A DNA stretch of 64,000 nucleotides from Methanomassiliicoccaceae archaeon UBA71 (GTDB lineage Archaea; Thermoplasmatota; Thermoplasmata; Methanomassiliicoccales; Methanomethylophilaceae): contig DARO01000013.1 in the NCBI GenBank assembly GCA_002504405.1, forward strand, positions 54,170 through 118,169, written 5' to 3'. The notes under the pieces are model-generated. The model was not told the origin of the DNA, ran no database searches, and saw only the letters and a list, made by a program, of their open reading frames with translations. The position numbers and the translations under genes were made by a program. Every line of letters starts with the position of its first letter. Positions within the stretch are counted from its first letter, which is position 1. This document shows positions 17,381-25,167 of this stretch, in pieces.

Positions 17381-20116
17381 ATGAAATGCACAGAATGCGA
17401 CAGCATGGTAGTGCCCGCCGAGGTGGCGGAGCACATCGGCGCCCTCATCGGGACATCCAAGATCACCGAGGTCGAGGGCAGAGTCATTGTCAAACCGGCA
17501 AACATGGACGACCTGTCCAAGGTCGTCGCCTGCGCAACCAACAACGGCGTCTCCCTGTCCCCTCTCAGCAGGAAAGGGTCCCACACCGAGGGTGCGCTCC
17601 TCATCGACACGTCAGCCATGGATGCAATCATCGACGTGGACCCGGTCGCCATGACCGTGAAGGCCCAGGTCGGTTGCAAGATGAAGGCGATCATGAACGC
17701 CGTCGACGCCGAGGGGCTCACACTCGGAGTGATCCCCGCGGGAGCCGACCCCATCGTGGAGGACTGGGTGTACACAGAGGAGGCCGGAATAGGCTCCTAC
17801 AAGTACGGCACCGTCAAGGACTCCGTCGAGAACATCATCGCCATCGGAGCAGACGGCGGTATCCTGGAGACCGGGTACGACAACATCGGGTACTACATGT
17901 CCGGGTACAACCTCATCCAGACCCTGGCCGCCTCCTCCGGAAGGCTCGCAATCATCACCGAGGTCACGTTCAAACTCCACCCCAAGGGAGTCACCAAGGC
18001 ATCCGCCTACGAGTTCCCCTCCATCCAGAAGATGCAGGAGGCTTTCCAGGCCATCGCCCAGGAGCCCTCCGTCAAGCCCCTCCAGATATCCTTTAACGGA
18101 TTGAAGGCCGTCACCGCCTTCCAGGGGGAGCCCGAGTTCGTCGACGCGGACCTGACCGCCATGGATGCCATCATGGAGGCAGCCGGAGCGACCAAGCTGG
18201 ACCAGGAAATCGCCGACCAGATGTTCGGCAGCATCGACACAGGTGCTTGCGTCAACCCGGATGCAGTCACCAACTACCTGCCCCTCAGGAACCTCGCGTC
18301 CTACGTGGATGCCGTCAGCGGATTCTGCGTCGCCGGGAACATCCCCGACCGCAGCACCGCCGTCGTGAAGCTCACCGGGGAGGGCGACTACGAGGCCGCC
18401 GCCGACAAGGCGGAGGAGCTCGGAGGAAGGTCCAGCATCAGGTGCCCCAGCAAGTACCGCGACGAGGCCACCAAGGCCTTCATCAAGAGGATCGAGGACG
18501 GATTCATGGGCAAGGCGGTCGAGGAGATCAAGCTCAGCAGGGAGGTCACCCCCGCCATCATCGAGGCCCTCAAGGCGATCGTCGGCGACAAGAACGTTTC
18601 CGTAAGCAGCATGGACAAGGTCCTCTACAGCCACGACATGGCGCCCCTCCCCAAGGAGGCCGGGACCGCGTTCCAGAACATCCCCGACGTGATCGTAAGG
18701 CCCGAGACCGTGGAGCAGGTCTCCAAGGTCATGGCCCTGGCGTACGCCAACGGTATCGCGGTCACCCCCAGGGGAAGCGCCTCCTGGGGTCTGGGCGGAT
18801 GCATGCCCACCAGCGGCGGTATCCTCCTCGACATGTCCTCGAAGATGAAGAAGGTCGTCGAGATCAACAAGGAGAGCCTCTATGTGAAGTGCCAGGGAGG
18901 GATCACCTGGAAGAACCTCCTCGAGGCCTGCATGAAGGAGGGGTACATCATCGGTTCCTACCCCTCGTCCTTCCCCTCCGGAACCGTCGGAGCCTGGTAC
19001 TCCACCAACGGAATGGGGGTCGGCTCCTACAAGTACGGCTCCGCCAGGGAGAACGTTCTGAACGCCGAGATCGTCGTCGACGACGGATCCATCGTCACCA
19101 CCGGATTCCCCGAGACAGGGTCCTACAGGGCCTCCTTCAACCTGAACCAGTTCTTCTCGGGAGCCGAGGGAACCCTCGGCGTCATCGCGACCATGACCTT
19201 CAGGATCTACCCCATGGGCAACATCAGGTGCCTGGCATACGAGTTCGACAACCTGAAGGACATGAACGGGCCCATGCAGGAGCTTGTCGCCAACGCGTCG
19301 GTCAAGCCCCTCCACGTCGCCTGGTCCGACTACCTGCACTTCGCCAACCAGAGGAGGGCGGGATGCCACTGCCCCGATGTCAAGAACCTCTGGCTCGTCA
19401 CCCTCCAGGGAGATGACGTCCACAACGACCTCGAGGAGGCCGCCGTCGACGCCATGGCCGAGAAGGCCGGCGGAAGGAAGATCGCCTCCGAGATCGCCGA
19501 GCACGAGTGGGAGGAGAGGTGCTACGAGTTCAGGGCAAGGAAGGTCGGAGTCGGGGAGATCCCCGGAGAGGTCATCGTCCCCACCCACTACTGGGGCGAG
19601 TTCACCGACGTCTGCTACAAGGGATTCGAGGAGATGAACATGGAGGCCGGAGGAGTCATCGGAGTCCTGGTCGACAGGAACACCGTCCTCTTCATGCCCT
19701 ACTACTTCAAGGACGACGAGATGCTGACCGGAATGATGGCCTTCGGGTTCAACTTCTACCTCGGGGACAAGGCAGCCCTCTACGGAGGAAGGACCACAGG
19801 GTTCGGAGTGTTCTTCGCATGGAACATGGACGTCATCCACAACAGGTCCACTGCAACCAAGGAGAGGCAGATCAAGACCGCCCTCGACCCCAGGGACGTC
19901 GTCAGCCCCGGTCACGTCGTCTGCGGAATGACAAGGTTCGGAGTCGACATGAACAAGGGCCTGATGTCCATGGGAAGCACCCTCATACAGGTCGTGAAGA
20001 AGCTGTTCCCCGCGGACAAGACCTTCGCCTACAACCTGGAGAGGTTCAGGTACGATGAGCTCGAGCACATCAAGGGCCTGGACCGTGTCCACAAGCTCGG
20101 AGACGGGACCCAGTGA
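17381..20116 (+). CDS. Double-length FAD-linked oxidase (GlcD / D-lactate dehydrogenase-like)
   Basis: A 911-residue protein made of two tandem FAD-binding (PCMH-type) oxidase halves. The second half (about 430-911) is canonical: VTPRGSASWGLGG, GAWYSTNGMGVGSYKYGSAR and SGAEGTLGVIATMTFRIYP, ending RDVVSPGH. The first half keeps the fold (AGADPIVEDWVYTEEAGIGSYKYGT) but has SSGRLAII where SGAEGTLGV is expected. No Fe-S domain is fused. GlcD-like proteins in this order have been proposed to work with HdrD and the Fpo-like complex in CoM-SH/CoB-SH electron transfer, or in lactate oxidation. The ATG at 17381 is preferred over GTG 17366 because of GGAGGT. Codons are strongly biased (ATC, GGA, AAG), suggesting high expression. 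Confidence 0.85.
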   Translation: MKCTECDSMVVPAEVAEHIGALIGTSKITEVEGRVIVKPANMDDLSKVVACATNNGVSLSPLSRKGSHTEGALLIDTSAMDAIIDVDPVAMTVKAQVGCKMKAIMNAVDAEGLTLGVIPAGADPIVEDWVYTEEAGIGSYKYGTVKDSVENIIAIGADGGILETGYDNIGYYMSGYNLIQTLAASSGRLAIITEVTFKLHPKGVTKASAYEFPSIQKMQEAFQAIAQEPSVKPLQISFNGLKAVTAFQGEPEFVDADLTAMDAIMEAAGATKLDQEIADQMFGSIDTGACVNPDAVTNYLPLRNLASYVDAVSGFCVAGNIPDRSTAVVKLTGEGDYEAAADKAEELGGRSSIRCPSKYRDEATKAFIKRIEDGFMGKAVEEIKLSREVTPAIIEALKAIVGDKNVSVSSMDKVLYSHDMAPLPKEAGTAFQNIPDVIVRPETVEQVSKVMALAYANGIAVTPRGSASWGLGGCMPTSGGILLDMSSKMKKVVEINKESLYVKCQGGITWKNLLEACMKEGYIIGSYPSSFPSGTVGAWYSTNGMGVGSYKYGSARENVLNAEIVVDDGSIVTTGFPETGSYRASFNLNQFFSGAEGTLGVIATMTFRIYPMGNIRCLAYEFDNLKDMNGPMQELVANASVKPLHVAWSDYLHFANQRRAGCHCPDVKNLWLVTLQGDDVHNDLEEAAVDAMAEKAGGRKIASEIAEHEWEERCYEFRARKVGVGEIPGEVIVPTHYWGEFTDVCYKGFEEMNMEAGGVIGVLVDRNTVLFMPYYFKDDEMLTGMMAFGFNFYLGDKAALYGGRTTGFGVFFAWNMDVIHNRSTATKERQIKTALDPRDVVSPGHVVCGMTRFGVDMNKGLMSMGSTLIQVVKKLFPADKTFAYNLERFRYDELEHIKGLDRVHKLGDGTQ

Positions 20117-20120
20117 TGCG

Positions 20121-20142
20121 GCCGCGGGCGGAAGCCCGCGGC
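20121..20142 (+). terminator. GC hairpin after the GlcD-like gene
   Basis: Perfect 9-bp stem GCCGCGGGC / GCCCGCGGC with loop GGAA (GNRA-type), 4 nt beyond the stop codon and followed by AAACCCCTTAAAAAAC. Confidence 0.6.
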
Positions 20143-20198
20143 AAACCCCTTAAAAAACCCCTTTCTTTCCCGATTATCCGATTCTGGGCCTGGAGCCC

Positions 20199-20864
20199 TC
20201 ATAGGAGGTCCACGACGTCCCCCGCCTTCTCGATGACCGTCATATCCGGGTCGATCGAGTGCCACATTTCCCTCGTGCCGCTGCCGGTGAGGACTCCGAC
20301 GAACTCCGCGCCTGCCCCTTTGGCGGAGAGGTAGTCCGTCACATTGTCCCCTATGTACAGGATCTCGGCGGGTTCGACCCCAAGCTCTGAGGCGAACTCG
20401 AACATGGCCACGGGCGAGGGCTTGGCGTTGTCGTAGAACGAGTGATCCCTTCCCATGACGACGTCGAACTCGTCGAATACGGGTCCGAGCGCCCTCCTGG
20501 CGTATTCGAGACTCCCCCTTGTGAGGATGCCGACCTTCAGGCCCCTGCTCCTGATCTCCGGGAGGCATTCCACCGACCCGGGGAACGGCTCCGCCTCGTC
20601 CACGAACTCGCACTCGCACTCTGTGAAGAGGCCGTCTATCTCGGACTCGATGGCTGGCCACTCGTCCCCTCTCCCGTGTGCCTCGAGCCAGCCTCTGATG
20701 GGGGCCCATGGCCTCTTCGGCGAGTCTCCGAAGTCTATCTCATCGAAGGGGACGCCATGCCTTTGGAGGACCACCCTGTCCGCGCTGTCCAGCTTGCTGT
20801 AGTCGACGTGCGTCCTCATGAAAGTGCCGTCCATATCGAATCCGACAGCCTTGATCCCCTTCAT
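20199..20864 (-). CDS. HAD superfamily hydrolase (phosphoglycolate phosphatase-like)
   Basis: A 221-residue HAD phosphatase with motif I FDMDGTFM (residues 9-16), motif II ILTRGS (about 113-118), motif III lysine in NAKPSP (about 149) and motif IV YIGDNVTD (about 171). The helical cap lies between motifs I and II (about 20-95). Such enzymes hydrolyse phosphoglycolate or similar small phosphate esters; the exact substrate is unclear. It stands alone and converges with the GlcD-like gene. Confidence 0.88.
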   Translation of the reverse strand: MKGIKAVGFDMDGTFMRTHVDYSKLDSADRVVLQRHGVPFDEIDFGDSPKRPWAPIRGWLEAHGRGDEWPAIESEIDGLFTECECEFVDEAEPFPGSVECLPEIRSRGLKVGILTRGSLEYARRALGPVFDEFDVVMGRDHSFYDNAKPSPVAMFEFASELGVEPAEILYIGDNVTDYLSAKGAGAEFVGVLTGSGTREMWHSIDPDMTVIEKAGDVVDLL

Positions 20865-21045
20865 GCACCGGAGAACGTCTATCGAATTATTGATGTTACC
20901 GATGCCTGCACCGAACGGGTAGAATCAGCGGATGCCAGGGCGGGCATAAGTTCCGAGGGGAGGCATCGTGGATTCTAAGTCGGCCTGGTCATGCTGCTCA
21001 GCATCGGGATTCCAGGTCAAGGTACGCAAGGCATGAAGGCGGATG

Positions 21046-22260
21046 TCAACGGCTCGGGGGCCACAGGCCTCTGAGCCTAAGCCCCTCCCTCTCGGGGTCC
21101 ATCGTGCTGACCTCGAGTCCGGGGACGATCATCCTGACCACAGGGACACCGATCTCCTGGCGGGTAAGGTCCGCGCATACGACGCTGTCGAATCCCCCCT
21201 CCATGAGCCTGCCCAGAACGACCTCGATGTCGTCCAGGACGTAGGGTGTGGACGCGTCCTCCATCTCGGACAGGCGAATGCTCCGGGGGCTGTCGGAGAA
21301 CCACATGTGATTGACTGCCTTGATCCTCTCGTACCCCATGTCCCTGGTGACCTTCTGGAGCTGTGCGTTGATCTTCGCCCCGTGCTTGTGGGTCGCCCTG
21401 CTCTGGGCCACCTCGGTTATGGCTCTTACCGCGGCGATCTCGGGATTGAGATGGGTGCCAACGCCGATGGTGAGCATCTCGGGGTCCTTGGTCGCGACAT
21501 CGTCCGACACCGCTCCGATAGTCGGGACTCCGAGGTCGCTCGTCAGGTCCTTCAGGTGGATCTCCACCCCCCTGTCCGCGAACTTCTCTATGAGCTGGTG
21601 AGGCATCGACCCCTCGTCCACGATGATGTCGCCGTTCGTGCGCTCCCTTGCCTCGGCTATGGACCATGCATCCCTCTCGATGTCCTCGAAGAGCGCATGC
21701 AGTATGGCCTCCTCGATGGAGTTGCCGGTGGCGATGCCGTTCGTGTGGTACCCGAAGAGCTGAAGGTCGCCGTCGGGGACGTATGGGTAGAAGACAGCGC
21801 AGGCGGGGACCCACACGGGGCATCCCCTGAACATCTCCCAGGCCTCGACCCAGGCGATCTCCTCGGTCATGCTGGCCTCGTACGTGCGCTGCGGGAGTAT
21901 GAGGTCGCGCGGGTCGACCGTCATCATCACCTCCCTCGCCTGATCGTATGTGCCGTACACGACCTCGTCGGTGTCGCGCATCTCGGCGCTGTACCTTTCG
22001 AGGGACTCCATGACGGCGGAAGCCTTCGCCTGCTCGGGCGTCACTCCCTTGCCGTTGTAGAACTTCGCCTTACCGAACGGCGTCTCCTGCCTGTCCACGG
22101 AGAACACGGGGATGCCTATGTCGTCCTTGGAGGTGATGTCCTCCGGCTCCCCAAGTCCCGCCACGTCAAGAAGGGGAAGGGCCCTCCTGAGAGTCTCCTC
22201 GGGAGGCACGGTCCTGATCCCGGTGTCCGGGGCGTACTTTGGGCAGCGGTTAAGCATCAT
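21046..22260 (-). CDS. ycaO: YcaO-type McrA-glycine thioamidation protein (methanogenesis marker 1)
   Basis: A 404-residue YcaO-domain protein. Features include SAVMESLERYSAE (ATP/Mg-binding helix), the central ATGNSIEEAILHALFEDIERDAW, and RAITEVAQSRATH. It is the length and pattern of methanogenesis marker 1, the ATP-dependent cyclodehydratase-like enzyme that, with TfuA, installs thioglycine in McrA. No TfuA-like gene is visible nearby. The ATG at 22260 (MMLNRCPKYAPDT) follows AGGAG; a longer reading from 22329 would run into the RNase P RNA. It begins 27 nt after the end of that RNA on the same strand, so the two may share a transcript. Confidence 0.93.
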   Translation of the reverse strand: MMLNRCPKYAPDTGIRTVPPEETLRRALPLLDVAGLGEPEDITSKDDIGIPVFSVDRQETPFGKAKFYNGKGVTPEQAKASAVMESLERYSAEMRDTDEVVYGTYDQAREVMMTVDPRDLILPQRTYEASMTEEIAWVEAWEMFRGCPVWVPACAVFYPYVPDGDLQLFGYHTNGIATGNSIEEAILHALFEDIERDAWSIAEARERTNGDIIVDEGSMPHQLIEKFADRGVEIHLKDLTSDLGVPTIGAVSDDVATKDPEMLTIGVGTHLNPEIAAVRAITEVAQSRATHKHGAKINAQLQKVTRDMGYERIKAVNHMWFSDSPRSIRLSEMEDASTPYVLDDIEVVLGRLMEGGFDSVVCADLTRQEIGVPVVRMIVPGLEVSTMDPEREGLRLRGLWPPSR

Positions 22261-22287
22261 GTGAGGGCTCTCCTGGGTGTATTGGGT

Positions 22288-22587
22288 GTCAGGTGGTGGT
22301 AGTAGCCCCCCTTCTGTTTCAGACGGCATTCAACTACGCGTCCTACCCACGGGTCCCGGGCAGGTCTTCCCCGTTGTGCGGACTTGCTCCGGTGGGGAGT
22401 CGCCGTTTCACCAAATCCCCGGGAACGTCTGCGCCTGGCGCATCATCCTGTCGGCCGGGTCTGTGTCGTTTCTGTGCCCTTGCCACGGCTCTCGCCGTAC
22501 CGGCTTGCGCCGGTCCACCTCGCCCTTGGAGGGGGGAACTTCCTCAGCTGCCTTGCGGCTACCGTCGGCCGTCCTCCATCTCCTGAC
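22288..22587 (-). ncRNA. rnpB: RNase P RNA (archaeal type)
   Basis: On the minus strand, the conserved elements appear in order: GAGGAAGTTCCCCCC (P4 5' strand region), GCACAGAAACGACAC, GGTGAAACGGC, GGTAGGACGCG, and the closing ACAGAAGGGGGGCTACT (P4 3' strand and CR-V). P1 closes with GTCAGG (22587 down) pairing to CCTGAC at the other end (22293-22288). About 300 nt, typical of archaeal type A RNase P RNAs. The short reading frames across it lack any protein signature. The ends are set by P1 pairing and could be off by a few bases. Confidence 0.93.
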
Positions 22588-22654
22588 GCTCGAGGTTATG
22601 TGCAATCCATAGTTAACCTCGTCGGTCTCCGGCCGCTCTTCGGGTCCGTATCGA

Positions 22655-22677
22655 TTTATCGATAAACGATAAATACG
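22655..22677. promoter_or_regulatory. AT-rich palindrome and TATA box between rnpB and a small membrane protein
   Basis: TTTATCGATAAA (22655-22666) is a perfect 12-bp palindrome, followed by GATAAATAC (22669-22677), a TATA box about 25 nt before the ATG at 22698. The palindrome could be an operator or a second, divergent TATA for the RNase P RNA, though it is about 70 nt from that RNA's start. Confidence 0.4.
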
Positions 22678-22697
22678 TCCCCGAATCTGACCCCGCC

Positions 22698-22925
22698 ATG
22701 GACAAGGCAGTAGGCAAGAAGGCAGGGGCCGCGCTATCGGCGGTTCTCGTCATCGCCATGTTCTCGGCACTGCCCGTGATGTACTTCCTGATGGAGATGC
22801 CAGTTCCTGTTGTGGCACTCTCCGCGGTCGTCGTCGCGGTCCTGTCCGCAGTCCTGGTGTATTGCACGGTGCAGAGGTTCAGAGAGGTAGAGGAGGGGTT
22901 GGACGATGCTGTTGACGACTACTGA
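22698..22925 (+). CDS. Small two-helix membrane protein
   Basis: A 75-residue protein with two predicted membrane helices (about 9-31 and 36-57) linked by a short loop MEMPVPV, and an acidic tail ending EVEEGLDDAVDDY. No family recognised. It has its own TATA box and a leaderless-type start. Its 3' end overlaps the start of the YbjQ-like frame (22906), so the two form an operon; perhaps it anchors or assists that protein. Confidence 0.65.
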   Translation: MDKAVGKKAGAALSAVLVIAMFSALPVMYFLMEMPVPVVALSAVVVAVLSAVLVYCTVQRFREVEEGLDDAVDDY

Positions 22926-23216
22926 GTCGATTCCCGGTAGGAACTACGAGATAATCGGGATCGCCAAGGGATGCATGATCCAGACGAAGAACGTGGGGCG
23001 CGACATCGGCCAGGGCTGAAGTCCCTGGTGGGAGGGGAGCTCTCGACGTACACGGAGATGATGAACGAGTCCCGCGCCATAGCCACGAAGAGGATGGTGG
23101 AGGATGCGGAGAGGCTTGGGGCGGATGCCATTGTCTCCATGAGGTATTCCACTTCGGCGATAGCAGCGGGAGCAGCCGAGGTATTCGCCTACGGGACGGC
23201 CGTCAGGTTCGTCTGA
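22906..23216 (+). pseudogene. YbjQ/UPF0145 family gene interrupted by a single-base frameshift
   Basis: The first part (ATG at 22906, MLLTTTESIPGRNYEIIGIAKGCMI...GRDIGQG) stops at TGA 23017-23019, while the rest of the family (LKSLVGGELSTYTEMMNESRAIATKRM...ADAIVSMRYSTS...FAYGTAVRF) continues in the next frame. Restoring one base around 23016 (GGC TGA AGT to GGC CTG AAG) rebuilds a normal 103-residue YbjQ-like protein, a pentameric/decameric fold of unknown function. It overlaps the preceding small membrane-protein gene. Either a real mutation, a sequencing error or, less likely, programmed frameshifting. Confidence 0.8.
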
Positions 23217-23224
23217 ACAAACCT

Positions 23225-23258
23225 GCCCTGCGGGCGCCGTTATTTACATCCGCAGGGC
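23225..23258 (+). terminator. Hairpin with the next promoter in its loop
   Basis: GCCCTGCGG / CCGCAGGGC is a perfect 9-bp stem with a 16-nt loop containing TTATTTAC, the likely TATA box (about 27 nt before the CDGSH gene ATG). It may end the upstream transcript, or the DNA inverted repeat flanking the TATA may be an operator. Confidence 0.4.
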
Positions 23259-23271
23259 TATTCCCATCCAT

Positions 23272-23967
23272 ATGGAAAGATCCATCAAGATCACCAAGGA
23301 CGGCCCGTACATCGTGCGGGGCGGAATCCCCGTCCACGAGAAGGTCATAGTCCTTCGGGACGGTGTGCGCTCGTGGGAGGACGGGAGGGAACTGCCCCAA
23401 TCGGATTCCTATGCGCTGTGCAGATGCGGCAGGTCCTCCGAAGCGCCATTCTGCGACGGTCACTCCCACAAGAGGTTCAGGGGCGAGGAGACGGCTGATA
23501 GGCGTCCGTACCGGGAGAGGGCGGAACTGCTCGAGGGCCCGGGCATCGATATGACGGACGACCTCCGCTGCTCGCTATCCAGGTTCTGTCACCGCAGGGA
23601 CGGGAGCGCATGGGACCTGCTACCTCGCTCCGACGACCCGGAGGCAAGGAACGAGGTCATACGCGCTGCCTGCGAGTGTCCATCAGGCAGGATAGTGGCG
23701 ATCGACAAGGACGGGCGCATTCACGAGGATCTCCTGGAGCCGTCGATATACATAGTGCAGGATCCCGGGAAGGACGTCAGCGGCGGGATCTACGTCATGG
23801 GCGGCGTGCCCCTCGAATCAGAGGACGGGGAGATGTACGAGACACGCAACAGGTACGTCCTGTGCAGATGCGGGGCCTCCAAGAACAAGCCGTTCTGCGA
23901 TGCAAGGCACGTTCCGGGCAAGTACAAGGACACGCGCGGCGGCAGCATACTGGGAAAAAGGCGCTGA
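23272..23967 (+). CDS. CDGSH iron-sulfur domain protein with two cluster sites
   Basis: A 231-residue protein with two CDGSH-type [2Fe-2S] motifs: CRCGRSSEAPFCDGH (about residues 46-60) and CRCGASKNKPFCDARH (about 198-213), each giving the 3Cys-1His ligand set (C-X-C...C-X3-H or its variant). Between them is a region CSLSRFCHR...EVIRAACECPSGRI that resembles the Fer4_19/DUF1271 divergent ferredoxin. Such proteins probably handle redox or cluster transfer; the cellular partner is unknown. Start ATG at 23272 is leaderless relative to the TATA box in the upstream hairpin loop. Confidence 0.88.
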   Translation: MERSIKITKDGPYIVRGGIPVHEKVIVLRDGVRSWEDGRELPQSDSYALCRCGRSSEAPFCDGHSHKRFRGEETADRRPYRERAELLEGPGIDMTDDLRCSLSRFCHRRDGSAWDLLPRSDDPEARNEVIRAACECPSGRIVAIDKDGRIHEDLLEPSIYIVQDPGKDVSGGIYVMGGVPLESEDGEMYETRNRYVLCRCGASKNKPFCDARHVPGKYKDTRGGSILGKRR

Positions 23968-23979
23968 GCCCCGGCGCCT
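23959..23979 (+). terminator. Hairpin overlapping the CDGSH gene stop
   Basis: AGGCGC / GCGCCT, a perfect 6-bp stem with a 9-nt loop that contains the stop codon itself; weaker than the other hairpins. Confidence 0.35.
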
Positions 23980-24031
23980 CATGCGATGAAATAATTGGAG
24001 TTGGAGTAAACTCTAAATAAAATTCCCGCCG

Positions 24032-25162
24032 ATGGGGCAGGACATGGCAGAGCTCGGATTCGGATTGATGAGGCTACCACTGAAGAGCAGTGACGACCAG
24101 TCCAGTGTCGACATGGACGTTCTGAAGCAGATGGTAGATGCGTTCATGGATGCGGGGTTGAACTACTTCGACACCGCCTACATGTACCATGACGGCATGA
24201 GCGAGAGGGCGATAGGGGAGGCACTGGTGGCTCGCTACCCGCGGGACAGCTTCCGTCTTTCCACGAAGATGCCGATAATGATGGTGTCCTCGGCGGAGGA
24301 GCAGGAGAGGGTGTTCTCCGAGCAGCTCGAGAGGTGCGGGGTGGACTATTTCGACAACTACCTGGTCCACAACGTCAGCAGGAACTTCTACCACACCGCC
24401 CAGGATCTGGACACATTCGGGTTCCTGGAAGGCAAGAAGGAGGAGGGCAGGATACGCAGGCTGGGATTCTCCTTCCATGATGACGCCGATTTCCTCGTGC
24501 AGGTGCTGGACGAGCATCCGGATGTGGACTTCATCCAGTTTCAGGTCAACTACCTGGACATGGATGCCCCCTCGATCGAGAGCCGCAGGTGCCTGGAGAT
24601 CGCCCGCTCGAGGGGCATACCCGTGATAGTGATGGAGCCCGTCAAGGGAGGGGCTCTGGCCAACGTCCCGGCTCAGGTAAGGGAGATGTTCGAGTCCGAG
24701 GCTCCCGGCATGTCCCCCGCATCATGGGCAATAAGGTTCGCGGCGAGCCAGGAGGGCGTCGAGACGGTGCTGTCCGGCATGTCGGACATGAGCCAGATGT
24801 CGGATAACCTCTCATTCATGAAGGACTTCAAACCGCTGGATGCCCGCGAGCTTGAGGTCGTTTCGAGGGCGAAGGAGATTATAGAGAGGTCAATAGCGGT
24901 CCCATGCACCTCCTGCAGGTACTGCATGAAGGGCTGTCCTAAGGACATCCCTATCGCAGAGTACTTCGCTCTGTACAACAACATGAGGAACGCGCCGTCC
25001 GCTGGGCTCAACATCCAGGTGTTCTACTACAGGAACTACTCAAGGGATCACGGCAAGGCTTCCGACTGCATCGGGTGCGGGAGATGCGAGAAGGAGTGCC
25101 CCCAGCATCTGCCAATCAGGGAATACCTTAAAGAAGTCGCCTCAGCCTTCGAGAGCCAGTGA
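24032..25162 (+). CDS. Aldo/keto reductase with C-terminal 4Fe-4S domain
   Basis: A 376-residue protein: an aldo/keto reductase barrel (residues 1-280) with LGFGLMRLP, the catalytic-site pattern NYFDTAYMYHDG (Asp, Tyr), STKMP (Lys) and the HNVS region, followed by a ferredoxin-like tail with CTSCRYCMKGCP (about 291) and CIGCGRCEKECP (about 345). This architecture is common in anaerobes, where it reduces unknown substrates using Fe-S electrons. A second ATG at 24044 fits a leaderless start relative to the TAAATAAAA box at about 24014-24022. An inverted repeat GAGT-AA-ACTC just before that box may bind a regulator. Confidence 0.9.
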   Translation: MGQDMAELGFGLMRLPLKSSDDQSSVDMDVLKQMVDAFMDAGLNYFDTAYMYHDGMSERAIGEALVARYPRDSFRLSTKMPIMMVSSAEEQERVFSEQLERCGVDYFDNYLVHNVSRNFYHTAQDLDTFGFLEGKKEEGRIRRLGFSFHDDADFLVQVLDEHPDVDFIQFQVNYLDMDAPSIESRRCLEIARSRGIPVIVMEPVKGGALANVPAQVREMFESEAPGMSPASWAIRFAASQEGVETVLSGMSDMSQMSDNLSFMKDFKPLDARELEVVSRAKEIIERSIAVPCTSCRYCMKGCPKDIPIAEYFALYNNMRNAPSAGLNIQVFYYRNYSRDHGKASDCIGCGRCEKECPQHLPIREYLKEVASAFESQ

Positions 25163-25167
25163 GACAT

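Noticed and set aside
17612..20092. An 826-codon open frame antisense to the GlcD-like gene
   Set aside because: It is produced by the biased high-GC codons of the true gene on the other strand; the translation has low-complexity His/Gly/Val/Asp content and no domains.
20865..21045. A possible C/D-box RNA between the HAD gene and mmp1
   Set aside because: GATGCTGA-like and CTGA-like words occur but not in the paired C/D arrangement with guide spacing.
22293..22612. Several short frames between mmp1 and the small membrane protein
   Set aside because: They lie on the RNase P RNA, whose conserved elements explain the sequence.
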